Shown piece after piece: positions 1 to 10,054 of a stretch of DNA of 22,871 nucleotides. How positions within the stretch are numbered: position 1 is the stretch's first letter; every line of letters starts with the position of its first letter. The position numbers were made by a program, and so were the translations under genes. The stretch is from Entamoeba invadens IP1 (taxonomy: Eukaryota; Evosea; Mastigamoebida; Endamoebidae), in assembly GCF_000330505.1 (NCBI RefSeq), contig NW_004191688.1:8380-31250 (forward strand), read 5' to 3'. The notes under the pieces are model-generated. The model was not told the DNA's origin and did not search any database. It worked only from the letters and a program-made list of their open reading frames with translations.

Positions 1-486
1 TTATCTCAATTGATATAGTATCGATTGGTAAATCAATGGTGATATTTGGTAATAGATATGAAGTCTTTTGTTTAGTTTGCTTTAGTTTTTGGGACCAATT
101 ATTTTGGAGTTTAAATATTACATTTTTTGACAATTTTTTACTTGGTAATGAAATGTATTTAATAAAATTGTCAACCATTTCTTTTTTTAGTAATTTTCGT
201 TGTTTGACACAATGTCGTTGGATCTGGTATATACTCACTGGTGTTTTCTGACAACAAAAACCATTTGAAAGATTTTTTTTATATCGTTTTCTTCAGTTTT
301 GTTCATTACTTTATTTGTTTTTTCTTTATCAAAATGTAGTCGTTTGTGTTTAATTCTTGAATTGTATTTCATCCAAACACCATCTAATAAACACATTACA
401 TAAGTGTTTTCAATAAATTCAATGGTAATGAAACCATCTAAAAAGAGTTCATAACAATCAACAAATGTGAAATATGGAAGACTCAT
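1..486 (-). CDS. Hypothetical protein, partial, with a frame break
   Basis: I do not recognise this protein. The ATG at 486-484 opens a frame beginning MSLPYFTFVDCYELFLDGF that stays open to a TGA at 235. A second minus-strand frame, beginning around 290 and containing CCQKTPVSIYQIQRHCVKQR, is open from there to the window edge. The switch falls at a run of eight T on the plus strand (273-280), and one extra base there would join the two frames into one protein of about 160 residues that continues beyond the window. The first half is acidic and hydrophobic, and the second half is Lys/Gln-rich with Cys and His residues. The composition of both halves looks like real protein and not random A+T sequence. 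A sequencing error in the homopolymer or a true pseudogene both fit. The canonical short Entamoeba intron (GTTTGT...TAG) was not found at the junction. Confidence 0.5.
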
Positions 487-3349
487 TCAAATAATGATAA
501 TAAGCAATTATAGTTTATAACATGAAATTATAATTTGTTTTGTTTGTGATATTATTATAAATGATGTTTTTGTGTGACATTTATTTAACTTGTTTTTAAT
601 TAATTAAATTGATATTTTTAATATTATGAATAATGATAATGTTTTATTGGGGTAATAATGTTGTTTATATTAATATATTTAAAAATATTTTTGCATTGTA
701 TTTATCCAGATATGATTAAAGAATTGTTATGTGTAAAAATAACAGTTTATCATGTTTGTGTGCCTAAGTTTGTATTAAAGGCTTTATAAAACACTAAAAT
801 TAATAAATCAAAATAGAAAACAACAAAAAATAATTAATTGTATTTGAATTGATTACAACATGGACAATTTACAGCTTTTTTGTTATAGAAAAGTTTTTTT
901 AATAAATGAGAAAAAAAGAACATAAACTATAAAGAATAAAACACTAAATAAAATTAATCATATATTAATGATATTAAACCAATTATAATATAATTTATTT
1001 GAAAATATTTTATAAACTGTGTATATGAAACAAATTGAATATACAAAAACATATTGTTATTTTTATTAATAAAATAACTTAAAAATACACACAATTTCTG
1101 GTAATTATAACAAATAATAAATATAATATACATTTCAATGAAACTACAATTGTGCATATTTTTATATATTTACACCATTTAAAACATATATATATTAAAA
1201 ATCCAAAAAATAATTTGAACCAATTGTATTGTTATAAACATGTTTGTAATTAAATTCTAATGTTATTATTATTATTAATTATCAACAAAAATAAAATATG
1301 GTTTTTATTGTAGTTTGAAATTTATATGATATAATAATAATTGTTTATCACATAAGTATTAATAAAACAGTTATTTTTTATACCGCTTGTTATCAATCGG
1401 TTTGCAAATATAGCTGCTATTATTTTTTGTTTCATTATATCAAATATTAATTAAATTATTAAAAGTTATTTATAATGTGTGTATTTATTTTGAATAAATA
1501 CATATTTTACTGTTTAATCAATATTGCCATTTGGCTTTTTGTTAAATTTTTACTTAATATTTATAATTTAATCCTAATTAACATTTAACGTTTTTATTTA
1601 AATACAAAAAGCTTTTATTCTTCTTATTTTTATAAAATGTTATTTGTAATTGTTTTTAATTGTAAAGTTTGTTGGTCTATTATTTATATAATAATGTTTT
1701 TCCAGTAAAACATTTAAAAATATTTCAACTTTTTGTATTTTCTAAAGTTTTTTAAAAGTACATTTCGAATAGATTTTTCTACAAAATGATTTTTGTTTTT
1801 AGTACATTGTGTGTTCCGTTTTATGTTTATTATCGGGAAAGATAAACAACATTTTCTTATTATTGTTGTTTTTCATACTCGTTTTTATAAAAAAAATAAC
1901 ACTAAATATACATAAATAAATAGTTTATTTTTGACTTTAAGGTTTTTCAAATGTCTTATTGAGTTTGTTATATCTGATTTTATCAATATGATAATATGTA
2001 ACATTATAATAAATAGGAAAATGTATTTGATTGTTTTAATTTAAATAATTAAACATTTTTGTGTAATTTAAAAATTGACTTTGTTTTTAGATGTTAAAGA
2101 TTAAATGATATTAATCTGATAAAATTGGTGTGAAAATTAATTTATATAATATACACAATTGTTTATATAGTAATATATATTTTATGTTAATAAGTGTTGA
2201 TTAACTTAAAAATTATATTAATAAAACATTTCTATATCCAATAAATTATATATTTATTTATTAAACAAATAAAACATGTAATGACTTTGTATCATTAGTA
2301 ATGATTAAATTAATCTAATGTTATGAATAGACTTCGTTTGGTTGCATTTATGTATTTTTAAAAATATACAAAATTGTTTTAGTGTTTTATTATAAACGGT
2401 TTTATAACTATATATTGTTTATTATAATTGCTTTCTTCGATAAAAAAAATTTATCGATCTTTTTCGAAGTTTTTTGTTTTAAAAAATTCAACTATGTGTT
2501 TAAACCAATATATTATAATTAATTATTGTACCAAATGTTCTATTTGTTTTTACACAATAATGTATAAATTGTTATCGTGATTATATACTATTATATATAA
2601 TTTTTATTATTTTTAATTTACTATTTAGAATAGGTTTTAATTAAATGAATTTGTCAACATTTTGATATTTGTTATTGTTAGAATTGGTATATGGCAACAT
2701 AAAAATAAAATATATTTAATTAAAAAAAGATAACTTTGCTTTTAGTCAAAAAATTGGTGAAATATTCAAATTATTTTCAAGTTTTTTTCTATAAGTCTCT
2801 TTTAACACTTAAAAAACACTTCCTGTTAAAAGTGTATTCAAATACTCTTTTAATTTTTCGGGAATTGACCACTTATTTTTTAATATTATAAATATGAAAA
2901 AACAAACTATATTATTAAATCATCAAAATAATCAATCATTTATCAAGTGTAGAAAAAATAAACATAAAAACAAAGCCTTTATGTGTTAAAATGGTTTGTT
3001 GTTTATTCACAACGTCTGTTTAAACCGTTGTTGTTTTATTTTATTTTCCAAATCATTAAACAGACTTGTTAACACTACTTATTAAACTTATCTTGTTTTA
3101 ACAAAATCAGTCAATTACATTGCAATTTGTAGTAAGAACAGTCAATGAAAAATATTAAATTTTAGAAAATGTAAACTTGAGTTACAAATTAGTTTTCCAC
3201 CCATGTGTGGATTGCATGTAATGGTGCTGTTGAGTATTTATAACACGTACTTTGTTGAAATTTTTCATTTGTTTCATAATTAAAAAGTATCTATTAGTTT
3301 TTAAACTAAAAATCAAACTATTAAAAAATAAACTGATTAAAAAAAAATT
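487..3349. other. A+T-rich spacer, no gene seen
   Basis: This stretch is dominated by A and T homopolymers with stops in all frames. The few open frames (for example 954-1157 minus) are low-complexity Ile/Tyr/Asn strings and are not supported as genes. One perfect hairpin is present at 2437-2457, with 8-bp arms TCGATAAA/TTTATCGA around a loop of five A. I see no tRNA arms, CRISPR-like repeats or satellite arrays. Confidence 0.6.
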
Positions 3350-3357
3350 GATGGTCA

Positions 3358-3876
3358 ATGAGAAAGTGCGTTGTCGTTTCGCTTGGAAGTATTTTTGCCT
3401 TTAGTGGATTCGTTGAACGATGATGTGAAAACACACTATGTTGCGATGTATTTCTGAGGGTCGCGGTAAAATTGGACGACGGTTTCATCGCACAAATTAC
3501 AGCAGAAGTCGATTCAAAAATTCGAAGAGAAAAAAGGATGAACCAAACACAAATTATGTATAACTCCTTATTGTACTTTTGTGTGTGTTCGCAAAAAATA
3601 GCGTTCTTTGTGAGAGATTTCTTTTACGTTATCATGACAAAGTTTGCATTCCTTTTATACGACTTTAGATTAGAAAAAAATTAGCCGATGGTGTCCATGT
3701 GTTAGAAATTGAAGAAAACAACGACGAGTTAACGTCGATTTTTAAAGCGACTGTTCTCCGGTTTGTTTATAATGAGACATTGTTTATATGTGATACTTTT
3801 TGACGATAGCGATGTTTTTTTCGATATTATAACTCCAATTGTGAATTGCAAAGAAATTATACTTATTATCAGATAG
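3358..3876 (+). pseudogene. Possible decayed gene of unknown function
   Basis: The base composition becomes clearly less A+T-rich here, with CG dinucleotides absent from the flanks. From ATG at 3358 one frame runs to a TAG at 3682-3684, interrupted once by TGA at 3421-3423. It contains protein-like sequence such as KLDDGFIAQITAEVDSKIRR. At a run of seven A (3674-3680) the next frame takes over (ADGVHVLEIEENNDELTSIF) to 3803. At a five-T run a third frame (LFDDSDVFFDIITPIV) runs to TAG at 3874-3876. Joined conceptually this is about 172 codons with one stop and two homopolymer frameshifts. I recognise no domain. The minus strand is also open for about 95 codons over part of the island, so the coding strand is not certain. 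Confidence 0.3.
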
Positions 3877-5140
3877 CAAAATACAATTATGTTACTTGAA
3901 TATTTGTTTGTTTATCGGGTTTTTTCGTGTGTATTACAATACACATTTTCCCTCTTTTTTTGAATGAGTGAAATTATATTTTAAAACGTAATTTTTTTAA
4001 AACATTTTTAAAGCAAAAACATTTTTTAAAGAAAAAAACAATGTTTTTTTAAGTGTTAAAGAAAAAAAATGTTTTTATGGGAAAAAGTTAACACTAGCTC
4101 CCTGTTATAAAAAACAAAAACTTGACAAAAAAATGAATACGCCTGGTTGTGAATTGGGTCAAAAAGTAAAAAATTTTAAAAATAAAACAAAAAAAATAAT
4201 TATTTCGAAAAAAAAGAAAAAAGTTATTGATTATAATTAAAAAACTAAATATATAGTTAATTATCTCCATCGTTAATTAAAAATCCGACTTTATATATAT
4301 TAAACTTTTTTATTTATTTAATTAATTTGATGTTTTTTACAAAAAAAACAACACGAATAACATCAGTTTATAAACATGTAATGATTCGAATTGTTTTGTT
4401 TCCATTTTGTGAAAGAAATTAGGCAAATATACAATAATGAATAAATATCAGAAAAAAAATTGAATATAACCCAATATTTTGTTATTTTTTTCAATGATAA
4501 AAGACAATTATTATGTTGTCAGTTTCAGATGTTCGAATGTACATAAAATGCACTATTTTTAAATCTTTTTAAAAAGATCTAATTATTATTTATGTTATCT
4601 TTCAATTAATTTAAAATCATTCTTGATAATATTAATAGATATTTTCTGTTTATGGGTTGTTGAGTGGATAAAAAAAGTTAAGTTCATTCCCAAAAGTGTA
4701 TAAAGTTGACTAAATTTCAGAAGTAATATAGATTTTTTGAAAAGAATTGTCAACCTGGATTGTTGATTGGATAAAAAATGGAGGTCTTACATAAATCTTT
4801 TATTTGAATGAAGTTATTTTTTATACTACGATTAGCGAATAATTTAGAACAGTATTCACAAAACCGGATGAACTTTCACTGTTTTTATCAAATAAAAAAG
4901 TTAAAATGGTATTAATATAATAACTTATTTAAATAACAATTGTTTTCAAATTTAATAACATTAATTAAAAGAAAATTAACTTTACTTTTAATGTTCAAAA
5001 TTTAATAAAAAAATTTAAAAAGTTCATATTTGTAAATTTTAAATTTTTTTATATTGACTGTTTTTTTAAAAAAAACAAAGAATAAACCACAATAAACAAA
5101 CAAAACAAACAATTTAAATTTTCTTTTAGTTCATTCTTTA
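3877..5140. other. A+T-rich spacer upstream of the kinase gene
   Basis: No gene is supported here. The stretch holds long A and T runs, semi-palindromic AAAAACATTTTTT-type blocks around 3990-4090, and a 22-bp direct repeat (GGRTTGTTGAKTGGATAAAAAA) at 4654-4675 and 4758-4779. The promoter of the downstream kinase gene must lie at its 3' end. Confidence 0.5.
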
Positions 5141-5168
5141 TTATTTAACTTTAAAGTACATTTTCACT
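5141..5168 (+). promoter_or_regulatory. Candidate core promoter of the kinase gene
   Basis: TTATTTAACTTTAAAG lies 17-32 bases upstream of the ATG at 5173 and resembles the Entamoeba TATA-like element (consensus GTATTTAAAG/C). Entamoeba 5' leaders are characteristically only a few to about 20 nucleotides long, so a start of transcription close to the ATG is expected, but the spacing here is tight. In DNA this A+T-rich such matches arise often by chance. Confidence 0.25.
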
Positions 5169-5172
5169 TTTG

Positions 5173-8100
5173 ATGGCCCAACACCAGAGATATATTTTTT
5201 GGTTGATATTTCATTTCTTTCTATTTCAGCTGTTTATCTTTTCTGAAGGAGCATGTCCATCTAATTACAATATAATTTCGTCATTTGAAATTGCAGAAGG
5301 TACATGTCGAAGTTTTGATGGTGTGACAATAGGAAAAGATGACCCAACAATTACAACCAAAATTGTACTAACACTATCAAATAACGCAGTGATGTACCCA
5401 TATGATAATACTGACTTTAAATGTATTGCAAATGGGGTGTTAAATCAAACCGGATCGTCAATGATTGAGGCTCTGAGTGGCTCAACTTATTTTCAAAACG
5501 GGTGTATATTTGAAATGCACGAGAAATCAAATTATACAACATCAGGAGAGGCGTATTTTAATACCAATTCCATTTCAGTGTTCTACCAAGAATCCAAATT
5601 TTATATTCAAGGAACAATAATGGGTGTTGCATCTAACGCAACATTGACACTGACAGACAACTCTGTTGTTTACTCCAAAAATACCATTTCTGTAAATTCA
5701 AAAGGAATTTTCGAGATGAATACAAATTCGATGCTTAACGCTTCAAATTTTAATGTGAAAAATTCAAGTGTTTTGATCAAAAATAATGCACATGTAAATT
5801 TAAATAAACAATTTAAAACAGAACAAACTTCTTCAATAAAAATGATTGGAAATAGTCAACTGAATTTTATTGAAACATATGCAACTGAACCACAATTTTG
5901 GATCACAGACTCTACACTAATGGTCATTGAAAATAACGTCCAAATTGTATTACCAAAAACTGCTGACATTAAAAACTCGACTCTAAAGATGAGTGGAAAT
6001 TCGAGGATAACAAGTGAAACATTTAAAATAGAGGTGAACGGTATTTTGGAGTTTTTTGATCAAATTGAAAGTGCAGAAACAATAATAACAGACCAAAAGG
6101 ATGTTTTAAATGGATTATTTGAGAAACTTTCAACTTCAAATTTTGAGTGTAATAACGCCAATATTGTTGTTGATAAAAATTCTTTTATAAGTAATTCACT
6201 GACATCAACTTTAACACAATGCACTATTAAAAATACAAAGAGAAGTATTCGTGACATCCCAATTCTCTTTACAAAATCAGTTTTGATTAGCTCTCTGACT
6301 TCAACTAGTACACAAGAATTTGATTTAATGTTTACTGAAGAATTATCACCAGATGTTAACATGGAGGGTATTACTAAATTCACACCACCCGGTGCTAAAA
6401 GTGGTTATTTGATTCGATTTGGCACTTCACAAAAAGTGTTTTGTCACTTGAAGGCAGTCAATTTACTCACAAACAGTCGAACGTATTTTGAACCGTATTG
6501 CCCATGTGAAGGAAGCAATTGTTATATAACTCCGCTTCCTTCATTGGATTCTATAATTATTTATGAGACAATTAAAAGTGAAATCCAACCAGAATTCAGA
6601 AACACCAAATTTTTAAAATCAATTAAAACGGCAAACGAAGATGTCGAGACAGAAAGTGTTGGTATTCAAAATATTCAAATGTCATTTGTGAAAATAGTAA
6701 AACCTTTTATTGTGAGCATTCCACCACAAAATACTCCAATACAATTAACAATTAATTCCCTTTCTAAAACGGTTCTTTTCATATCAAAAGATAGTCTTAC
6801 ACTCAACGAAGTGATTTACTCTGCTGGTATAAGTCAAAATGGCGTTTTTAAAATGGTTTTTGGTATGAAATGTGAAAGTGGGACTTTTGACACAAATACA
6901 CAGACATGTGGTGAAAGTCAGACAATAAAATGTTATGATCAAAATTGTTTGAATTGTTCTTACGACGCGACTGAATGCCTCAGATGTCCACAAGATTATT
7001 CAGTTGTCAATGGAATGTGTGCGAAAATTGAAAATTGTTTGTATCAAAAATTCAATTTGTGTATCAAATGCAAAGAAAATTACATTTTCAAATATCCAAA
7101 TTGTGTTCCAGTAGGCGATTGTTATTTATATAACAGAGATGGTACTTGTAATATATGCAACATCAAACAAAAATTAATTTTAAAAGAAGGTGTATGTCAA
7201 CAAGTTGATCCAAATTCTGATGCCAATTCTGTAACATCCATCACTTCTTGTATACAAGGTTTTAGAGTCAAACAATATACATGTGAATCATGTATTGATG
7301 TGATTATGCCTCTAAAAAGTACATTATATTGTATGTCAAATGTACCCACAAAATGCGTGTCAAATTATTCAATTACATATACAGACCTTACAACATGGTC
7401 TTGTACAATCAATGAAAAATGTGATTTTGGTAATGATGAAAATGGACACTGTGCAAATGTGATTGAAAAATGTTTATATACAACAAATGGGAAATGTGTA
7501 GAATGTGCAAAGGACTATTTGTTATCCAATAATAAATGTCAACAAAATTCAAATAAATTATGTGAAGTATCGAGTTCTTTTGATTGTCTTCGTTGCACAG
7601 ACAATTACTATTTTGACTCTAATACAAGGAGTTGTTTGAAGTGTTCTCCGGAATGTAAGACTTGTTTATCTACAGCAACAACATGTCTTTCATGTTACAA
7701 CGAGACTTATCTTTCAGATGGGACGTGTAAATCAAATGACAATTTGGTTGGTATTTGTGACAAACTTTCCATTACTGGGGGATGTGTAATTTGTGCAGAT
7801 AAATATTATAGGAGTGGCTTTGAGTGTTTTAAATGTTCCTCAAAATGTGCGACTTGTCAAGACAAAGAGACTTGTTACACATGTGCAGAGTCGTTTTACA
7901 TGACTATAAATGGTGATTGTCTACCTTTCAGTCAACTTGAAGAACTATGCGAAGAGAAAGTGACTCAAAATGGGTGTGCGAAGTGTAAAAATGGGTATTA
8001 CCGAATAAATGGAAATGAGTGTAAAAAATGTGATTCAAATTGTTTTACATGTTATATTGAAAAAGTGTGTACCTCATGTTATGCTAATCATTTGTTAAAT

Positions 8101-10017
8101 GAAAACAACATTTGTAAAAACGTGTCAGAAGTATCAAATTGCGTCAAAATTGAAAACTCAAAATGTGAAAAATGTGTGTTTTGGTACACTCCAAGTAAAA
8201 ATGGAATGTATTGTCAAGAGGCGCCAAATTGGTATCTTCTAGTTCCTTTAATTGTGTTGGTGTTGGTCGGTTTAGGTGTTTTGATTGTTTTATTTTTATT
8301 CTTATTGCGGAGACTTTTCAGGAAAATGCAGAAAAGAAATATCGAACAAAATTACACTATTTTCAATATGAATACATCGAATATTCAGTTTTTGAATTTA
8401 AAAAACAACATTTGTGTTTCATCCCGAGATATTGATCTGAACACTGAATATGACGAAATTCCAATAGACACTGAAATTCGTTTTCTGTTTTGTGTTGGTA
8501 ATATCAAAACTCGAAAATCCCCAATTCAAAAGATCCAATTTTCAACTGCAGATGTGAGTGACAAATTTACTATAACTTTTTCTCCTGAGGTTGTTTTACT
8601 AAAAAGTGGATATGCTTGCGAATTTGAACTTAAATTTAAAGCAAATTGCACATGTTCGATTTCTTCCAAAATTGTTATTGTTTCAAAGGATATCAAAAAT
8701 AACACAGAAAAGTATAACGACATTGATTTAAAAGGTAAAACCGCCCAATCGTCTTGTCTTGATTATTCAGAATTAATAGAAGATGCAAAAATAGGAGAGG
8801 GGAGTTTTGGGATAGTTTACAAAGGTTCTTTTAGAGGAAACATTGTTGCGATTAAAAAGATGAAAAGTTATAATTTTGCAGATGGGGGGAATCAACTTGA
8901 AGAATTTGAAAATGAAGTGCACATGCTTGACAAATTTAGATGTGACTTTATTGTTCACTTTTTCGGTGCTGTTTTTATACCAACAAAAATTTGTATGGTC
9001 ACCGAATTAGCTGAATTTGGGTCTCTTCAAGACTTAATCAATTTAACTTCAAAAAATCCACGAAAAAAATTTGGAAAAGCCGAGGACGAAGTCAGTGCAG
9101 CAAAGTACAAAAAGTTACTTAAAATATCTAAAATACTCGAGTACAACTCTAATTATAGCAAAATCAAAGTTGGTGTACACAAACAAATAGTTTCGAATAA
9201 AATTTCCCAAAACAATCAACCCACACCAAGTCAACACAAAACGTCCATTATAAATACACTCACCAAAACCACTGAAATTGAGACAAAAAACGAAGTATTC
9301 AATGTATCAGAATTAAAGCCACAAGAACAACCAAATTGTTTAAATCAAGAATTACTATTATCAAAAGATAATAGTAATAATAGAGAAGAAGAATGTCGAG
9401 TACAAACGTCCGTTATGAAAATAGATCGAAAAACGATAGTAAGTGGGTTTGGTAACAATTTTGAGAAATACCCTCCGCTCACAATAACTTTTCCAATGAA
9501 ATTGCGGTTGAAATTTCTTATTGATGCCGCAAAAGGAATTGAATATTTGCACAATAATGGGATTTTACACAGAGATATTAAGCCAGACAATATATTAATT
9601 GTGAATTTGGAAGATGGCATTGAAGTCAATGCAAAGTTGACAGACTTTGGGTCTTCAAGAAATATTAATATGCTGATGACTAATATGACGTTTACTAAGG
9701 GTATTGGGACACCCATTTATATGGCTGTTGAACTATTAAAAGGACAGAAGTATAAAAAACCGGCAGATGTTTATTCATTTGCAATTACTATGTTTGAGAT
9801 ATTAATATGGGGAGAGGCATATCCCGGAGATCGATTTAAGTACCCGTGGGATATCATTGATTTTGTAAATAAAGGAAATAGAATACAAAAACCGAGTGAT
9901 TTGAGTGATGAACAGTTTCATGTTGTACAGAGAGCATGGGAAGACGATCCAAAAGAAAGAGCTGATGTTAAAGAAGTACTTGAAAAATTGGAGGATTTAT
10001 ACGAAAAATTCAATTAA
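5173..10017 (+). CDS. Transmembrane receptor-like protein kinase (Entamoeba TMK family)
   Basis: Single-pass surface kinase of 1,614 residues, probably a receptor signalling from the plasma membrane. ATG at 5173 is chosen; the frame also permits an upstream TTG, which is not a credible eukaryotic start. Order: signal peptide about 1-27 (hydrophobic FWLIFHFFLFQLFIF); Ser/Asn/Thr-rich repeats of parallel beta-helix character, about 30-560; Cys-rich region 567-1014 with 19 CxxC pairs, furin/growth-factor-receptor-like; membrane helix about 1021-1046; a beta-rich juxtamembrane domain about 1060-1190; kinase from 1207. Kinase residues visible: Gly loop GEGSFG at 1208-1213, VAIK with Lys1228, HRD with Asp1468, Asn1473, DFG with Asp1491. 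All key catalytic residues are present, so activity is predicted. Oddities are an insert of about 140 residues after residue 1294, between helices D and E, and AVE in place of APE after the activation loop. No introns are evident. TAAATT 7 bases after the stop could be a polyadenylation signal. Confidence 0.95.
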   Translation: MAQHQRYIFWLIFHFFLFQLFIFSEGACPSNYNIISSFEIAEGTCRSFDGVTIGKDDPTITTKIVLTLSNNAVMYPYDNTDFKCIANGVLNQTGSSMIEALSGSTYFQNGCIFEMHEKSNYTTSGEAYFNTNSISVFYQESKFYIQGTIMGVASNATLTLTDNSVVYSKNTISVNSKGIFEMNTNSMLNASNFNVKNSSVLIKNNAHVNLNKQFKTEQTSSIKMIGNSQLNFIETYATEPQFWITDSTLMVIENNVQIVLPKTADIKNSTLKMSGNSRITSETFKIEVNGILEFFDQIESAETIITDQKDVLNGLFEKLSTSNFECNNANIVVDKNSFISNSLTSTLTQCTIKNTKRSIRDIPILFTKSVLISSLTSTSTQEFDLMFTEELSPDVNMEGITKFTPPGAKSGYLIRFGTSQKVFCHLKAVNLLTNSRTYFEPYCPCEGSNCYITPLPSLDSIIIYETIKSEIQPEFRNTKFLKSIKTANEDVETESVGIQNIQMSFVKIVKPFIVSIPPQNTPIQLTINSLSKTVLFISKDSLTLNEVIYSAGISQNGVFKMVFGMKCESGTFDTNTQTCGESQTIKCYDQNCLNCSYDATECLRCPQDYSVVNGMCAKIENCLYQKFNLCIKCKENYIFKYPNCVPVGDCYLYNRDGTCNICNIKQKLILKEGVCQQVDPNSDANSVTSITSCIQGFRVKQYTCESCIDVIMPLKSTLYCMSNVPTKCVSNYSITYTDLTTWSCTINEKCDFGNDENGHCANVIEKCLYTTNGKCVECAKDYLLSNNKCQQNSNKLCEVSSSFDCLRCTDNYYFDSNTRSCLKCSPECKTCLSTATTCLSCYNETYLSDGTCKSNDNLVGICDKLSITGGCVICADKYYRSGFECFKCSSKCATCQDKETCYTCAESFYMTINGDCLPFSQLEELCEEKVTQNGCAKCKNGYYRINGNECKKCDSNCFTCYIEKVCTSCYANHLLNENNICKNVSEVSNCVKIENSKCEKCVFWYTPSKNGMYCQEAPNWYLLVPLIVLVLVGLGVLIVLFLFLLRRLFRKMQKRNIEQNYTIFNMNTSNIQFLNLKNNICVSSRDIDLNTEYDEIPIDTEIRFLFCVGNIKTRKSPIQKIQFSTADVSDKFTITFSPEVVLLKSGYACEFELKFKANCTCSISSKIVIVSKDIKNNTEKYNDIDLKGKTAQSSCLDYSELIEDAKIGEGSFGIVYKGSFRGNIVAIKKMKSYNFADGGNQLEEFENEVHMLDKFRCDFIVHFFGAVFIPTKICMVTELAEFGSLQDLINLTSKNPRKKFGKAEDEVSAAKYKKLLKISKILEYNSNYSKIKVGVHKQIVSNKISQNNQPTPSQHKTSIINTLTKTTEIETKNEVFNVSELKPQEQPNCLNQELLLSKDNSNNREEECRVQTSVMKIDRKTIVSGFGNNFEKYPPLTITFPMKLRLKFLIDAAKGIEYLHNNGILHRDIKPDNILIVNLEDGIEVNAKLTDFGSSRNINMLMTNMTFTKGIGTPIYMAVELLKGQKYKKPADVYSFAITMFEILIWGEAYPGDRFKYPWDIIDFVNKGNRIQKPSDLSDEQFHVVQRAWEDDPKERADVKEVLEKLEDLYEKFN

Positions 10018-10035
10018 ATGTTTTAAATTCGATTT

Positions 10036-10054
10036 TTAACCCTTCGAGGACGGG
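10036..10054 (+). mobile_element. Possible solo piggyBac-type terminal repeat
   Basis: TTAA followed directly by CCCTTCGAGGACGGG, 18 bases past the kinase stop codon. PiggyBac elements insert at TTAA, and many of their inverted repeats begin CCCTTTG..., so this has the form of a left end. Two similar AGTAAATTTTA-containing motifs (near 10087 and 10167) follow and could be subterminal repeats. I found no matching right end (CCCGTCCTCGAAGGG + TTAA) and no piggyBac transposase in the window. It may be a remnant, or its partner may lie in the N gap. Confidence 0.3.

Noticed and set aside
235..290. A short spliced intron joining the two frames of the left-edge gene
   Set aside because: The only GT...AG span is about 16 bases (GTTTTTGTTGTCAG), too short, and lacks the usual Entamoeba GTTTGT and TAG signals.
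9345..9716. A 123-codon minus-strand open frame inside the kinase gene
   Set aside because: It is antisense to the kinase HRD and DFG region, which is unmistakable on the plus strand.
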